A DNA stretch of 39,774 nucleotides from Atopococcus tabaci DSM 17538 (GTDB lineage: Bacteria > Bacillota > Bacilli > Lactobacillales > Carnobacteriaceae_A). The stretch's first letter is position 1. Each line of letters starts with the position of its first letter. A program made the position numbers and the translations under genes. Below are positions 1 through 10,442 of this stretch, in pieces. Where the stretch lies: NCBI RefSeq assembly GCF_000429585.1, contig NZ_KE386923.1, forward strand, positions 16,897 through 56,670, written 5' to 3'. A model generated the notes under the pieces. It ran no database searches. It was not told the DNA's origin and was given only the letters and a program-made list of their open reading frames with translations.

Positions 1-31
1 AAAATCCCTGCAATATTTCGCAGGGATTTTT
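1..31 (-). terminator. Intrinsic terminator after pglZ
   Basis: Read on the minus strand there is an 11-bp perfect stem (AAAATCCCTGC / GCAGGGATTTT) with an 8-nt loop, starting 5 bases after the pglZ stop codon. The window edge cuts off what follows, so the length of the U-tract is unknown. Its position implies that the BREX transcript ends, or is strongly reduced, right after pglZ. Confidence 0.8.
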
Positions 32-35
32 CATA

Positions 36-2585
36 TTAAACCAAGTCTATTTCAAAAATTTCTTTTTTCACATCCGTCCGATCATTGACGTTTTCCATAA
101 CAAAATAGATGGTTTGACGCACGGTGTTTTTATGATTCAAGAACACAAACTTCTCTTTGAACACGCGCTCTGCACTGGTGTCGTTTTCGCTGTCAGCAAT
201 CAACAACACTTCGTTGGAAATTTTTTCTCCTGTCTCGTCCTCAAAATAGAGATTCAATCGTTTTTCTTTTTTCAAGTCACTCACCGGTTCTAGCTGCAAG
301 AAATCCAACCAGACTACGGAATTGGTCAATGTCCGCGTCTGACTGACCAATGAAATAGCCACTTCTTCCAACTCGTTGCGGCTGCGGTCAGTCTTGATTC
401 GCAATAACGGCACCAGCGTCTCTTGCGGCAAATGGCCTCCATGAACGTATTGGTACCCGCCGCCTTGTAGGGCAAACCGGTTCATTCCCCGAGGGACCAA
501 TACATATCCCTCGTTCGACAACCGTTCAGACAATGGAAGACTCAAGCCGCTGAAATGTTCGATTGGCTGTTTTGAAACCAAAAAGCGTTTGTTTTTAATC
601 CAGGCACCTTCACTGCCTTCCAGTTTGACTTTCTCGGTCGGACGCACCGATTCTCTCGTATAGAGATATCCGTGATCAGCTGTCACCAAAAATTGGCTGG
701 CGCTGACTTCGGTTGTCAGACGGTCCATCAACCGTTTCAGCTGTTCGATCGTTTCTTGCGTCGCCTCAAACACCTCGTTTTCGGTCGGGCGGTGGTCGCC
801 AATGGCATCGATTCGGTTTTGATAAATGTACACCACTTTTTTGCCTGCCATCAAACTCCGCAGTTCGGTCTTGTTCAATCGATTCAACTGCTCCGCCTGC
901 ACCGCGATAGCGTCAGGGTGACCTTCTTTTCGCAAGACAGCAGCTCGATTTTCAAGACCATTTGTCGGCTGATTATCCACGCGCACGTCTCCGTTCGGAA
1001 AGAACTCCAGCTTTTTATGTGGCAACAGGTTAGCCATCCCGACAGAAGTCACGGAAGGGAGTTCCGTCTTCAGCCAATCGATGTCTCCGTTGTAGCGGGT
1101 GGTTTCGGTTAATTTCAAAAACAATTCTTTCCCGGCTTCATACCGCAGCCCATCTGAAATCAATACAAAGACGCGGCGATTTTTCTCCGCAAACGGCTGC
1201 ACTTCTTGTCGATAAAATGCCGCCTGCAATTGCGTATCTCCTGTATCTGGTTGGTTTGTATAGAGCCGGTCCCATTTCTCAGTGAATTTGGTCAAGTACT
1301 CCCGGACATACTGCCATTCGACTTTTTGTTTCAAGTCCGCCAACAGCTCTTTCCAGTCATTGTCCAAGCCGTCCAAATAAGTGTAGAACTTTCGGTACGC
1401 CTGGTCGATTCGGTACCATTCATTCCGCATCAAGTTCCACATCGTCTCGGCATCGTGGATATCTACTATTTCTTCCAAGAATTTGTCGGTATTCCGCAGC
1501 AACCGGACGCTCCACTTTAAGGCGTGGTACACTTCCCGAAACGCCGGGTACCAAAACTTGTTGCGCCGTTGAGACAACAAATGTTCCGTCCGCTCGTAAT
1601 CGACCGTATCACCCAACAACTCACTTACCGTCCGGCGGATCACCGCATGGTCGAACCACTCGAAGGTTTCCGGATCCGCCAGTTCGCTGCTGGAGAGATT
1701 GTCGAAGACTTGAGAAAAGTCTTCTTTGTTTTGCACTGCAAACGCCACTTTTCGGTAGCTGTCTTCCTCGGTACGTGCATTCATCCATTGGTTAAGAAAC
1801 ACGATGATTTGGTTGACGTTCGGCAAGATATAACGTTGGAGTTTTTTCGGCAATCCATTTGCCATTTCGGAATCTAGATGGGTAAAGAAGACTTGGGCCA
1901 TGAGTTCTTGCACAGATCGGTTACCAGATACACTCGTGTCTTCGTTGTACCCGAGTAAACGATCCATCCAGCCCCAAAACCGTTCCACGTCTCCGAATTT
2001 CACCAACATGTCCCACTTGGCGGATTCACCGGCAGCTTCTTCGTCAAAGAGATTCATCAACACCGCCATCCAGTCCGGTGCTTCCGCCCGGGTGAGCGCC
2101 GCAAAGATGGCAAACTCCGCTGTTTCTTTGGAACGAATGCCGGAGTGGAACAGGCGTCGGAAGCGCTGTGTGCGTTCTTTTGAACGGAAAAAGACCGGAT
2201 ACCGTTCCACCACTTCCCGGATATCCGTTTCTTCTGGATTGATCCCCAACGTCAACAAGAGCTGGCTTTCTTCGTCAACACGCAGTTCTTTGCTATAAAG
2301 CAGTACGTCCAGCAGCGGGTTGTCGTGGTAGGATGGCTGTGGGATAGTGTAGTATAAAAACAAATGATCTTCCGTTAACTCACGTTCAATCTGGTACTGC
2401 ACTTTAAAGTAACGACGGTCATCAACTTCCAATACTTTGAACAAGCCGCTTTCTTCTGCCAATGCGGTCACGGTTTCCCAGTATTTGCGTTCCTCATCGT
2501 ACAGGTACAAGATTTTCCGGTGTTCTCCTCGTTCAAGAGGAGAGGAAAAGTAGGTTTCGATTTGTTGTTCGATTGTTTGCGCCAC
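36..2585 (-). CDS. pglZ: BREX alkaline-phosphatase-fold protein PglZ
   Basis: This 849-residue protein is PglZ, a core BREX component. The family has an alkaline-phosphatase-like fold and is needed for both defence and self-methylation in BREX systems. The metal-site signature is visible as ISDGLRYE near residue 475 and TADHGYLY near residue 635. The long N-terminal half, about 450 residues, is helical and charged, as usual in type 1 PglZ. The start is GTG with a GAGGAG/GAAGG ribosome site just upstream; it lies 20 bases after the pglX stop, so the two are co-transcribed. Length is normal for type 1 PglZ. It is the last gene of the operon here, because a terminator follows within 5 bases. Confidence 0.95.
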   Translation of the reverse strand: MAQTIEQQIETYFSSPLERGEHRKILYLYDEERKYWETVTALAEESGLFKVLEVDDRRYFKVQYQIERELTEDHLFLYYTIPQPSYHDNPLLDVLLYSKELRVDEESQLLLTLGINPEETDIREVVERYPVFFRSKERTQRFRRLFHSGIRSKETAEFAIFAALTRAEAPDWMAVLMNLFDEEAAGESAKWDMLVKFGDVERFWGWMDRLLGYNEDTSVSGNRSVQELMAQVFFTHLDSEMANGLPKKLQRYILPNVNQIIVFLNQWMNARTEEDSYRKVAFAVQNKEDFSQVFDNLSSSELADPETFEWFDHAVIRRTVSELLGDTVDYERTEHLLSQRRNKFWYPAFREVYHALKWSVRLLRNTDKFLEEIVDIHDAETMWNLMRNEWYRIDQAYRKFYTYLDGLDNDWKELLADLKQKVEWQYVREYLTKFTEKWDRLYTNQPDTGDTQLQAAFYRQEVQPFAEKNRRVFVLISDGLRYEAGKELFLKLTETTRYNGDIDWLKTELPSVTSVGMANLLPHKKLEFFPNGDVRVDNQPTNGLENRAAVLRKEGHPDAIAVQAEQLNRLNKTELRSLMAGKKVVYIYQNRIDAIGDHRPTENEVFEATQETIEQLKRLMDRLTTEVSASQFLVTADHGYLYTRESVRPTEKVKLEGSEGAWIKNKRFLVSKQPIEHFSGLSLPLSERLSNEGYVLVPRGMNRFALQGGGYQYVHGGHLPQETLVPLLRIKTDRSRNELEEVAISLVSQTRTLTNSVVWLDFLQLEPVSDLKKEKRLNLYFEDETGEKISNEVLLIADSENDTSAERVFKEKFVFLNHKNTVRQTIYFVMENVNDRTDVKKEIFEIDLV

Positions 2586-2605
2586 ACCTTCACGCTCCTC
2601 TGTGA

Positions 2606-5600
2606 CTAGATTTTTTCCAATAAGTTCCGTTTGGATACTTTGCCAGTGTGTTCGTCCACCACTTCGATGTTTTGGAACTTGGCGTAATTCACTTTTACCC
2701 CGTCATCTAAATCGAGTTCCATTCGGCGTTTCGCCATGTGGTCGAGAACGGCATCGTATTTGGCCAGTTCGTCTTTGTCTTTTTGGTAATTTTCGATGCG
2801 CTTTTGGGCCGCAGCTTTTTCGGATTTGGAAATGGCTGGGTCTTCCAAGGTGTTTTGTTCCAACGCAATCAAGTTATCCAACGCAGCACTTTCTTTCAAG
2901 ACATATTCAGTTCGGAGGCGTCCCAACGTGTCCCGGTCATACCGGTGCAAGTAAATCAATCCTTTGAACGCGCCGCGGCGCCCACTTGTGAACTGCCAGT
3001 AAATCGGGCGTTTCTGGTAGGTCTGCAGGTGATCTTTGTAGAATTCTTTCATGAAGTAGCGACGGATGCGGTCACGCGGGCTTTCGTTCTTTTTCATCTT
3101 CAACGCGTCCGCAATGAAGACCAAGTTTTCTTCCAGGGTTTCCTTGCCATAAATCAACGCCACCAACTCTTCGACTTTTTTCACGATGTCGTCTTCAAAG
3201 TACGCTTCTTCCGTCAAAGGAAGAATATTCGACTCATCCGGCTGATAAGACTGGTAGAGCGATGAATCCCATTCCCCGCCGGCATACGCCAAACCTTTTT
3301 GATCCAAGGAATAGCGCCCGAACATGACGCCTACCAAATAGGACAAGAAGCTTTTCACATCCCGCACCAAATCGGCTTTCCGGACTGTGACGTCTTTCTC
3401 CTCCACATCCGGGGTCAATTCGTCCTGTAGTCCGTAAATGTCAATGAAGATGCGGTTCAGTTCTTCCTCGTTGGATTTCAACTGATAGAATCGCTCTTCC
3501 GCCACTTGTTTCCAATGGTTGAAGCTGTCTTGGATTAGTGAAGAATCTTCTTTATAAGTAAGGAAAGGATGTTCTTCGAAGTCCCAAGAGGTTTCGAAAG
3601 AGTCCCAGTCTTTTCTAGAAATTTGAATAGCTTTTTCTGTGAGTTTAATTACCTGCTTTGTTTTATCTTTCTCTGTAATAAATGGTAATGACCCTAATGT
3701 TCCTGGCTGATAATTCATCGTAGGATTAATAAAAGGCAATAATATTTCAGTCACTTTTGAGGATAAAAAAGCTAATCCATAAAAGATCGTCGAGAGCTGA
3801 TTATCTTTTGCAAACGCCGTAGAGCCAGCATTGTCAAATAGAAATCCTTTAGGAGAAAAACGCGGGCTTAACTTGCCACTGCTTAAAGCCGACCACGTTA
3901 TGCCAGGCTTAAAAATGTAGTCTAAGTTATAGTTATGGGAACGAACTTTCCCTTTTTTATCTGCGAAATTTCGGATTTTAGTCCCATTATTCTCCCAATT
4001 TACGAGATAGTCTAAATTTCCATACCATTTTCTATAACTTCCGCCTTTTTGATATGGAAACCATTTAGAAGAGCTTTTTTTTGCATCTTCCATGTTAGAA
4101 TAGCTGAACCCAATCCTCCCATAAGAAACTTCAGGCCATAAGCGTAGAAACCTATTATTATCAGCCGTTGCCATTCCTAATCTAAAATCAAATGATGTAG
4201 ATATTTGTTCTTCTTTTTCAAATATAGCAACTGTTTCTTTACTCGCCCAATATGCTATCGGACTTCCCGGAATTTTTTCAAAATTAAACTGTTTTATTTT
4301 ATACAGAAGAGATTTATCGCGAAAACTTTCTTGTTTTTCAGTGGCGTTTGGGATATCTGTCATCCGAATATACTTTGTCTCAAAGTTAGGTAAATGGAGT
4401 TTTCTAACAATAAAAGTAGTGTTTTGCACTACTTCTCCACCAATCTCTTCAAATGTACGCGTTCCTAAATGAATCATATTAATGATTGTATCAGTCTCAA
4501 GAAGCTTTTCCCTTAATTTTTCATAAGAAGACAAAAACATCCATGAATGCTGATTAATTGTCGCAGTATAATAGTTTTCTCTAGTGAAGTTTTTGGTGAC
4601 TTCCATAAACACCGCAAACAAATCGCTTTTCTCGTCTTTATAGTGCTTTTTCACATACGCTGATAGTTTCGGATCCATCCCTCGTGAGCCCATATACGGT
4701 GGATTCGTCACAACCACTTCATACTGCATCGCCATCAGCTCATACTGGCTGATCAAATCTTCCAGTAGCGGGAAAGTGTATTCGATCAATTCCGTTGTAA
4801 AGATGTCTAAATCTGCTTCTTTTCTAAGGAACTCCATCTGATTACGTATCATTTCAATGTCTATTGACGGCACTTGGATAATGGAGCCATAGAGTTTTGC
4901 GTCTTCAAATGTGGCGACCAGTTTCCCAGTTTCCGTCTGGACCTCTTTATTGCCTTTTGCGAACAATTCGATATCATCCGTGGTAATGGAGTTGCTTTCT
5001 TCGATGCTGTGAACGTGAACGTTAAAGTCACGGCTGAATAAGCGACGGTCGTATTCTCTTGCTTTCATGATGACTGCGAACGTCGCCAATTGAGCGGCCC
5101 GTTTGTCAATATCCAATCCATACAGATTATTTTCCAAAATCAGTTTTGGAATCTCCCGCTGACGGTAACCTTGGGATAAGTACATCTCGTAAAAGACCTC
5201 GAACGCATACACGAGGATGTGTCCCGACCCACAGCTTGGGTCGAAAAACTTGATTTGTTCCACATCAAGGGAAGGATCCTTCAATTCTTCCAGCTGTCGC
5301 TTCACATCTTCGGTCTGTTCTGCATCGTCTAAATAGTACTCTAGTTTCTCTTTGATTTCCTCATTTGGATGTGACTCCAGCCACAACCGTCCTAGGGAGT
5401 TGTCCACCATGTATTGAACGATCCAACGTGGGGTAAATAACTGCGTGGCCGGTCCGATGTCGTCTTTCCCGATTTTTGTATTTTTCTTCAAGCGGGAAAA
5501 GACAGCATCTTTTTCTTCCGAGATATAAAACTGATACAACCAGCCAACGATTTCCACGTTTTTCCAGTCTTCTTCATCAATCATCGTTACGATGTCCCGA

Positions 5601-6169
5601 ACAATGCTGTTCTCATTCAACAGATTATCCGGCAACAACAGTGCTAAGTCGTCCGTGATATGTTCAAACACATTGGGGATAATTTCCCCTAACTTATTCG
5701 ACAGCATCACCAACAAGTATTGGTACAACTCGTTATCCCGGTTCGCATCCTGCAGTTCATAAATGCGTTCCCGTTTCATTCCCAATTCGTCGCTGATGTC
5801 CAAGATCCGTGTCAAGGCATCCGGTTCCGTTTTCCCCGGAGTTTCTGAGGAAAGAACCCGCATTTGGATCGGCAGGAAACCGTTGACTTCCATGTACCGA
5901 AAGGCGATCAAGCGGTTGAACCATGTGTAAGCCGCTTCTTCCATTACATGGTCGTACCCTTCAAAGACAATACGGTTCCGCAGATGGGTGTATTGTTTTT
6001 TTTCTACTTCTCCCATGACGGTCCCGTTGACCACGAGACCGTCTGGAAGTTCCTGGATAGATTTGACTTCGTCTTTTGTAATACCAAAGGCATACGCTTT
6101 TTGTTTGACAGCGTCCATCATTTTTTTCCGTGCTTGGACGGAGAAACGTTTCAGTGCTGTTTTATCCAT
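2606..6169 (-). CDS. pglX: BREX adenine-N6 DNA methyltransferase PglX
   Basis: This 1187-residue protein is PglX, the site-specific methyltransferase of BREX that marks host DNA at a non-palindromic motif. The SAM-binding motif is FDPSCGSGH near residue 310 and the catalytic motif IV is NPPYMGSRGMD near residue 488. The part from about residue 516 to 876 is the presumed target-recognition region, and its DNA (about 3540-4620) is visibly richer in A+T than both flanks. That pattern fits replacement of the specificity module by recombination. ATG start with GAAGGAG upstream, 14 bases after brxC. No homopolymer or invertible repeat suggesting phase variation was seen by eye. The methylated motif cannot be inferred from sequence. 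Confidence 0.95.
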   Translation of the reverse strand: MDKTALKRFSVQARKKMMDAVKQKAYAFGITKDEVKSIQELPDGLVVNGTVMGEVEKKQYTHLRNRIVFEGYDHVMEEAAYTWFNRLIAFRYMEVNGFLPIQMRVLSSETPGKTEPDALTRILDISDELGMKRERIYELQDANRDNELYQYLLVMLSNKLGEIIPNVFEHITDDLALLLPDNLLNENSIVRDIVTMIDEEDWKNVEIVGWLYQFYISEEKDAVFSRLKKNTKIGKDDIGPATQLFTPRWIVQYMVDNSLGRLWLESHPNEEIKEKLEYYLDDAEQTEDVKRQLEELKDPSLDVEQIKFFDPSCGSGHILVYAFEVFYEMYLSQGYRQREIPKLILENNLYGLDIDKRAAQLATFAVIMKAREYDRRLFSRDFNVHVHSIEESNSITTDDIELFAKGNKEVQTETGKLVATFEDAKLYGSIIQVPSIDIEMIRNQMEFLRKEADLDIFTTELIEYTFPLLEDLISQYELMAMQYEVVVTNPPYMGSRGMDPKLSAYVKKHYKDEKSDLFAVFMEVTKNFTRENYYTATINQHSWMFLSSYEKLREKLLETDTIINMIHLGTRTFEEIGGEVVQNTTFIVRKLHLPNFETKYIRMTDIPNATEKQESFRDKSLLYKIKQFNFEKIPGSPIAYWASKETVAIFEKEEQISTSFDFRLGMATADNNRFLRLWPEVSYGRIGFSYSNMEDAKKSSSKWFPYQKGGSYRKWYGNLDYLVNWENNGTKIRNFADKKGKVRSHNYNLDYIFKPGITWSALSSGKLSPRFSPKGFLFDNAGSTAFAKDNQLSTIFYGLAFLSSKVTEILLPFINPTMNYQPGTLGSLPFITEKDKTKQVIKLTEKAIQISRKDWDSFETSWDFEEHPFLTYKEDSSLIQDSFNHWKQVAEERFYQLKSNEEELNRIFIDIYGLQDELTPDVEEKDVTVRKADLVRDVKSFLSYLVGVMFGRYSLDQKGLAYAGGEWDSSLYQSYQPDESNILPLTEEAYFEDDIVKKVEELVALIYGKETLEENLVFIADALKMKKNESPRDRIRRYFMKEFYKDHLQTYQKRPIYWQFTSGRRGAFKGLIYLHRYDRDTLGRLRTEYVLKESAALDNLIALEQNTLEDPAISKSEKAAAQKRIENYQKDKDELAKYDAVLDHMAKRRMELDLDDGVKVNYAKFQNIEVVDEHTGKVSKRNLLEKI

Positions 6170-6183
6170 CTTGCTCTCCTTCT

Positions 6184-9100
6184 TTAATTCAACTTGATGA
6201 CGTCTACTTCATCCAACTGATTAATTAAGTTTTGTTTGAGGGACGACAAAAAGTCATCCACGTCTTCTTCTGTCCGCAATTCCACCAAGCGGCGTGTCCA
6301 TAAGTCATCCAAACTCATCACCGCAGCTCGTTCGTCCTTGAGAACAGGTTCTGGCTCTGGAGTTGGGGTGACGGTTGTGATCGAGACCGGTCCATCGTCT
6401 TCTCTTACACGATCTGTATTTCGTTCATTTTCTTTTTCTTGTTCTCTCTGACGACGGCGTTCGTTTTCTTCACGCTGTCTTCTTTGGCGTTCCGCGATTT
6501 CTTGTTTGGTGTCTTCCACGCGGCGGACAAATGTCAGCTTGATGTCTTTGCTTTCGCCTTTGTAAGCATTCAACCGTCTTAAAGTCGGCGCATGGGTAAC
6601 ATTCTTTTCCAAGTCTTCCATTTTAAATCGGAAGGAACGAACGATTTGATCGTATTCCGGAAATCCTTTCAACGCCTCCAACTCTCTGTAAACATCTTGG
6701 GCGTCTTGTTCCATCAATTCTTGAATGGGAACCATCACGCGGTCCATTTCTTGTTCCATTTCCAAATCGAACTGTTGGTTCAACTCCTGCAATTCGCGGA
6801 ATCGGGCATACGGCCGCGGCATTGCTTGAATGTCTTTCATTTTTTCTACAATGAAGTCAATCTCTTGATTGTCTAAATAGTTTTGATCTTCTTTGTATTT
6901 CTTTAGGCGATCAAGAGTGGTTTCAAAAATTTCTTTTTTGTTTGTCTCAAAGAAGTCTTTGACATCGTCCAAATCCTCCATCACGTCCAATACGTCGTCT
7001 TCTTGGTTTGCCAAAGCAGTGAGAAATTCGCCCGAATCCGTGATGTTGAGCAATGAACGGAGAAGTTGGATGGCCGTTTCCACTTCTTCTTTTCCTGGAT
7101 AAGGCTTGAAGCGGTAATTCTCCCTTAGACGTTCTAACTGACTCTGTTCTTTGCTGAGACGTCCGTGGACATATTGGTAAATCTCTTCTTCTTTCTCTCC
7201 AATCGAACGGACACCATATAACTCGCTGACGATTGTTCGGACAGAGTCCACAATCCGCGAATCAAGTACTTGCCGTTTTGTAACCCAGATACTCTCCTGC
7301 ATATCTTTTCGTTGTACCTGACGGAGAAAATCAGACTCCGTCACTGACATCTTGCGGTTATTGAGAGAGAAATGAATTTTTTCCGCTTTAATCAAGCGGA
7401 TCAGACTGGCCAAAATGTCCAAATCTTTCCAACTGTACGGCTCTTTTCCAAACCGGTCCATCACTTCCCTGAGCGTCACTAACATGTTGCGCTCTTGCTG
7501 AGTGCCCAAATAGCGGTCGATTTCTTCTGTCGCCTTATAGTTTTTATCAGTGTAGTCTTCCAGTATTTCTTGTTGTTCGTAAATCAGTTTTTCTAAGTCG
7601 TCTTTCGTATATGAACGTTCAACATAATTGATTTTTGGATATGTGCTCTCCACCAATACGCGCAATCCTTCATCGATGCGGGAGGCAAATGATCCTTTCA
7701 CTTCCACTGGATAGCCGTTGACATACAGGTCCGCATGTTCGACAGCCGACTGCAGCTTGGACTTGAATAAGGTATAGATTTGTCCCCGTTCTGTCGCCTT
7801 CCGGTACTGAATCTCTTGGATGACCGGCGTCTTTTTCTTAGCCGACTGTTCGCGCAAATATTGGTTGATTTGCATGTATTGGCGCAAATCTCCGAAGTCT
7901 TCATCGGAAGGTAACTGGACCACCAACTTGGACTCGCGTTGAGAAAGAGCTAACACAGCGGGCTCTTCCTCATATTCCTCTGCATAGACAGATAAAAAGC
8001 GGACTCCAAAATCGATGGACGGATTTTTTAAATTGCGGTCGTCGATCCACTGAGAAAAATCAATCAAGTACTCTAATTGTTTGTTCTCTGAAAATGGGCG
8101 ATAGGCATACCGCTGCATATTTAACAATTCATCAAACAGAATCCGTCCCGCTTCTTTGACCACTTCTGAAGTAGGAATTTGAATGCGGTTGATTTCGCGG
8201 TTCACGTCTTGTTCTTCATTCGTCAAGAAGAGGTACTCCTTGCCGATGCGTTGCACGAGGTATTCTCTTTCAAGTTTTTGCAAGGACTCGCTGATTCGTT
8301 TACCCAACTCAATGGTGTCTTCTTCGATGTGGGACAGCATCAATGTCGTCAAGTTCTTGAGGGTGCCCGGCATTTCATCCACATACCGAATCAGGAACAA
8401 TACTTTCAACACAGCAACATCAAATTCCGTCAAACTTTCATTTTGTTGTGCCCGGATGATAGTGGAGCGCACAGAATGTTCTAATGCTTGATCGATGCTT
8501 TCATAAAACGTTTGGAACGGAATCAGCTGACCAATTTTTTTATCTTGGTAACGGATTGTCGCTTGTTGGATAGATTCCAACAAATTCCGTTCTCCGTCTG
8601 ATAAGTGTTTTCCAGCTGATCCGTGCTCTCGGATTGCCGTGAACACACTTTGGAGCAGGTTAAACTGATAGGGAACAAATGGATAAACGCGCGCGAAATC
8701 ATCCCGGTCTCGATAAAAGCGCATTGTTGCTGCTTCTTCAAACTCCAATTTGTTTCGCAAGGCCACTTTTTCTTCATCATAAGTCAACGTCAATGCATGA
8801 TAGGCATCGTCTGTTTTTTCAAGTAAACGAATCTTGATGACCTCATCCGCGTTGGCACTGCTTAAGTTCATGCGCGTATTAAACCGGCCCTGGATTTTGG
8901 AAAAGTCGGTCACAGAAAGGTTTTCTCGCAGACTGTCGATGTCTTGCTGGGAAGTCACGATAATCCATACTTTCCCTTTGCATAGTTTGCCTAAATCCTC
9001 CGCCACAGTCTGCAAGTTCAGCATCAACTGCGTGTTTCCTGAAATGTACTGCCCCACTTCATCGGCTGCAAAGACCAAACGGTAGCGGTCTTCTTTGGTC

Positions 9101-9849
9101 TCTACATACTGGCGCAAACGGTTGGCAAAACTGTCTACAGAAATGGAATAGTTGTCTTCTCCGTTTTCCACCCAACTGCGGGCGCTGTCTTCTGACATCC
9201 CGGTTGTTTTAGCCAAAGCTTCGATGGCTTCATCCATCCGGTAGTAGAGTTCGTCCCGACCTTCTTCCCACGAAAGCCCGACAATCTCTTGGAAGTTGGC
9301 TTTGAACTGGTCGTACTGTCCGTTCCGGTCCAACGTCTCTTCCAATTCCGCCAACCACGGAATGCTTGCAGAATATCCACGCATTTCGTTGTAGACTTTA
9401 TTGAAAACTTTGACGATAGCCGTTTTGTTTTGTTTGCTGTCGGAATCGGCTTTTGAATCGATATTGAAGAGTGCCACTTCACTGGGCGCCTCTGCCACAG
9501 TCCGCATTTTTTTAAGCAGTTCCTCGTCTTCGATTTTATCTTCAAAGAAATCGACCGCTCGTTTTCCGTCAATTTCCATACCGGAACTCAGTAGGTAAGA
9601 TAGGATTTTAAGGAAGTGCGATTTCCCTGAGCCAAAGAAACCAGAAATCCACACCCCCATCTTATCGGTCGGCCGTTCAAATGCCCGAGTATAGGCAGTG
9701 AAAAAAGTATCGAAGTGCTTTTTCAACTCATCCGTCACGACGTATTCTTCCAGTTCTTGCTGGACGTCTTCTTTTACTGCTGATCCAATTTTAATGACAC
9801 CTTGGATTTCACGATTGATGTCTTTACGAAACAACGATTGAATAGTCAT
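6184..9849 (-). CDS. brxC: BREX AAA+ ATPase BrxC
   Basis: This 1221-residue protein is BrxC (PglY-like), the large P-loop ATPase of BREX. The Walker A motif is GFFGSGKSH at residues 70-78. A Walker-B-like stretch, LVFAADEVGQYI, lies near residue 260. The middle part is helical. Residues from about 1100 form a basic and acidic region rich in R, E and Q, followed by a proline-containing linker and a short conserved tail. The ATG start has GGAGGAG 5 bases upstream, and the gene lies 11 bases after brxB. The length agrees with type 1 BrxC proteins of about 1200 residues. No lesion is visible. Confidence 0.95.
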   Translation of the reverse strand: MTIQSLFRKDINREIQGVIKIGSAVKEDVQQELEEYVVTDELKKHFDTFFTAYTRAFERPTDKMGVWISGFFGSGKSHFLKILSYLLSSGMEIDGKRAVDFFEDKIEDEELLKKMRTVAEAPSEVALFNIDSKADSDSKQNKTAIVKVFNKVYNEMRGYSASIPWLAELEETLDRNGQYDQFKANFQEIVGLSWEEGRDELYYRMDEAIEALAKTTGMSEDSARSWVENGEDNYSISVDSFANRLRQYVETKEDRYRLVFAADEVGQYISGNTQLMLNLQTVAEDLGKLCKGKVWIIVTSQQDIDSLRENLSVTDFSKIQGRFNTRMNLSSANADEVIKIRLLEKTDDAYHALTLTYDEEKVALRNKLEFEEAATMRFYRDRDDFARVYPFVPYQFNLLQSVFTAIREHGSAGKHLSDGERNLLESIQQATIRYQDKKIGQLIPFQTFYESIDQALEHSVRSTIIRAQQNESLTEFDVAVLKVLFLIRYVDEMPGTLKNLTTLMLSHIEEDTIELGKRISESLQKLEREYLVQRIGKEYLFLTNEEQDVNREINRIQIPTSEVVKEAGRILFDELLNMQRYAYRPFSENKQLEYLIDFSQWIDDRNLKNPSIDFGVRFLSVYAEEYEEEPAVLALSQRESKLVVQLPSDEDFGDLRQYMQINQYLREQSAKKKTPVIQEIQYRKATERGQIYTLFKSKLQSAVEHADLYVNGYPVEVKGSFASRIDEGLRVLVESTYPKINYVERSYTKDDLEKLIYEQQEILEDYTDKNYKATEEIDRYLGTQQERNMLVTLREVMDRFGKEPYSWKDLDILASLIRLIKAEKIHFSLNNRKMSVTESDFLRQVQRKDMQESIWVTKRQVLDSRIVDSVRTIVSELYGVRSIGEKEEEIYQYVHGRLSKEQSQLERLRENYRFKPYPGKEEVETAIQLLRSLLNITDSGEFLTALANQEDDVLDVMEDLDDVKDFFETNKKEIFETTLDRLKKYKEDQNYLDNQEIDFIVEKMKDIQAMPRPYARFRELQELNQQFDLEMEQEMDRVMVPIQELMEQDAQDVYRELEALKGFPEYDQIVRSFRFKMEDLEKNVTHAPTLRRLNAYKGESKDIKLTFVRRVEDTKQEIAERQRRQREENERRRQREQEKENERNTDRVREDDGPVSITTVTPTPEPEPVLKDERAAVMSLDDLWTRRLVELRTEEDVDDFLSSLKQNLINQLDEVDVIKLN

Positions 9850-9860
9850 GTTTCTCCTCC

Positions 9861-10442
9861 TTAATTTTCTGTAATTTTAAATGCACGGTAGTAGTTGTCG
9901 TCGGTAAACTTGGAAAATAATTTCAAGCTTCCATGTTCGTATTGCCCTGGATAAAACAAAATCAACGGTTTGTCTTCCACAATTGTCTGAAGGTTGTTCA
10001 ATACAGTGTGCGAGCGCACAATCGGGAAGGCTTTTCCGACTCCAGTGAGAAAGACCATTGATTCTCCGTCCCACTTTTCCTCGATGTAGCGAATGATGCG
10101 GTCTTGATTGGTCGCAATGCGCAAGGTTTTCTTCATAATTTCAAAAAGTTCCTCGCTGCCTTTTTTCTCTTCCATTTCAAAGTTTTTATTCATAAAGCCT
10201 TTTTGTTCAAAAAATTCCAACACAATGTCATATAAGTCAAAAATCTGAATCCGTGTTTCTGGATTTTCTTTTTCAATATACCGCTTGATTCGGGGAATGG
10301 CTTCTCGAACCACAAGCTCCTCTTTCGGATCGTAATCAAAGATATAAAATCCTACTTCATTCCCCAACCCTTTATTCTGCAGCAGTTTTTCATCAAGCAA
10401 TTTATCCTGTAACTCTTCTAAACGGTCCGCTATATTCCTCAT
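9861..10442 (-). CDS. brxB: BREX protein BrxB (DUF1788)
   Basis: This 193-residue cytoplasmic protein has the size and position of BrxB, a small conserved BREX protein of unclear biochemical role. It begins MRNIADRLEELQDKLL and ends with the family-like stretch LILFYPGQYEHGSLKLF. The ATG overlaps the brxA stop by 4 bases (ATGA), so translation is probably coupled. No catalytic motif is visible. The assignment rests on the sequence pattern plus the exact brxA-brxB-brxC-pglX order. Confidence 0.92.
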   Translation of the reverse strand: MRNIADRLEELQDKLLDEKLLQNKGLGNEVGFYIFDYDPKEELVVREAIPRIKRYIEKENPETRIQIFDLYDIVLEFFEQKGFMNKNFEMEEKKGSEELFEIMKKTLRIATNQDRIIRYIEEKWDGESMVFLTGVGKAFPIVRSHTVLNNLQTIVEDKPLILFYPGQYEHGSLKLFSKFTDDNYYRAFKITEN

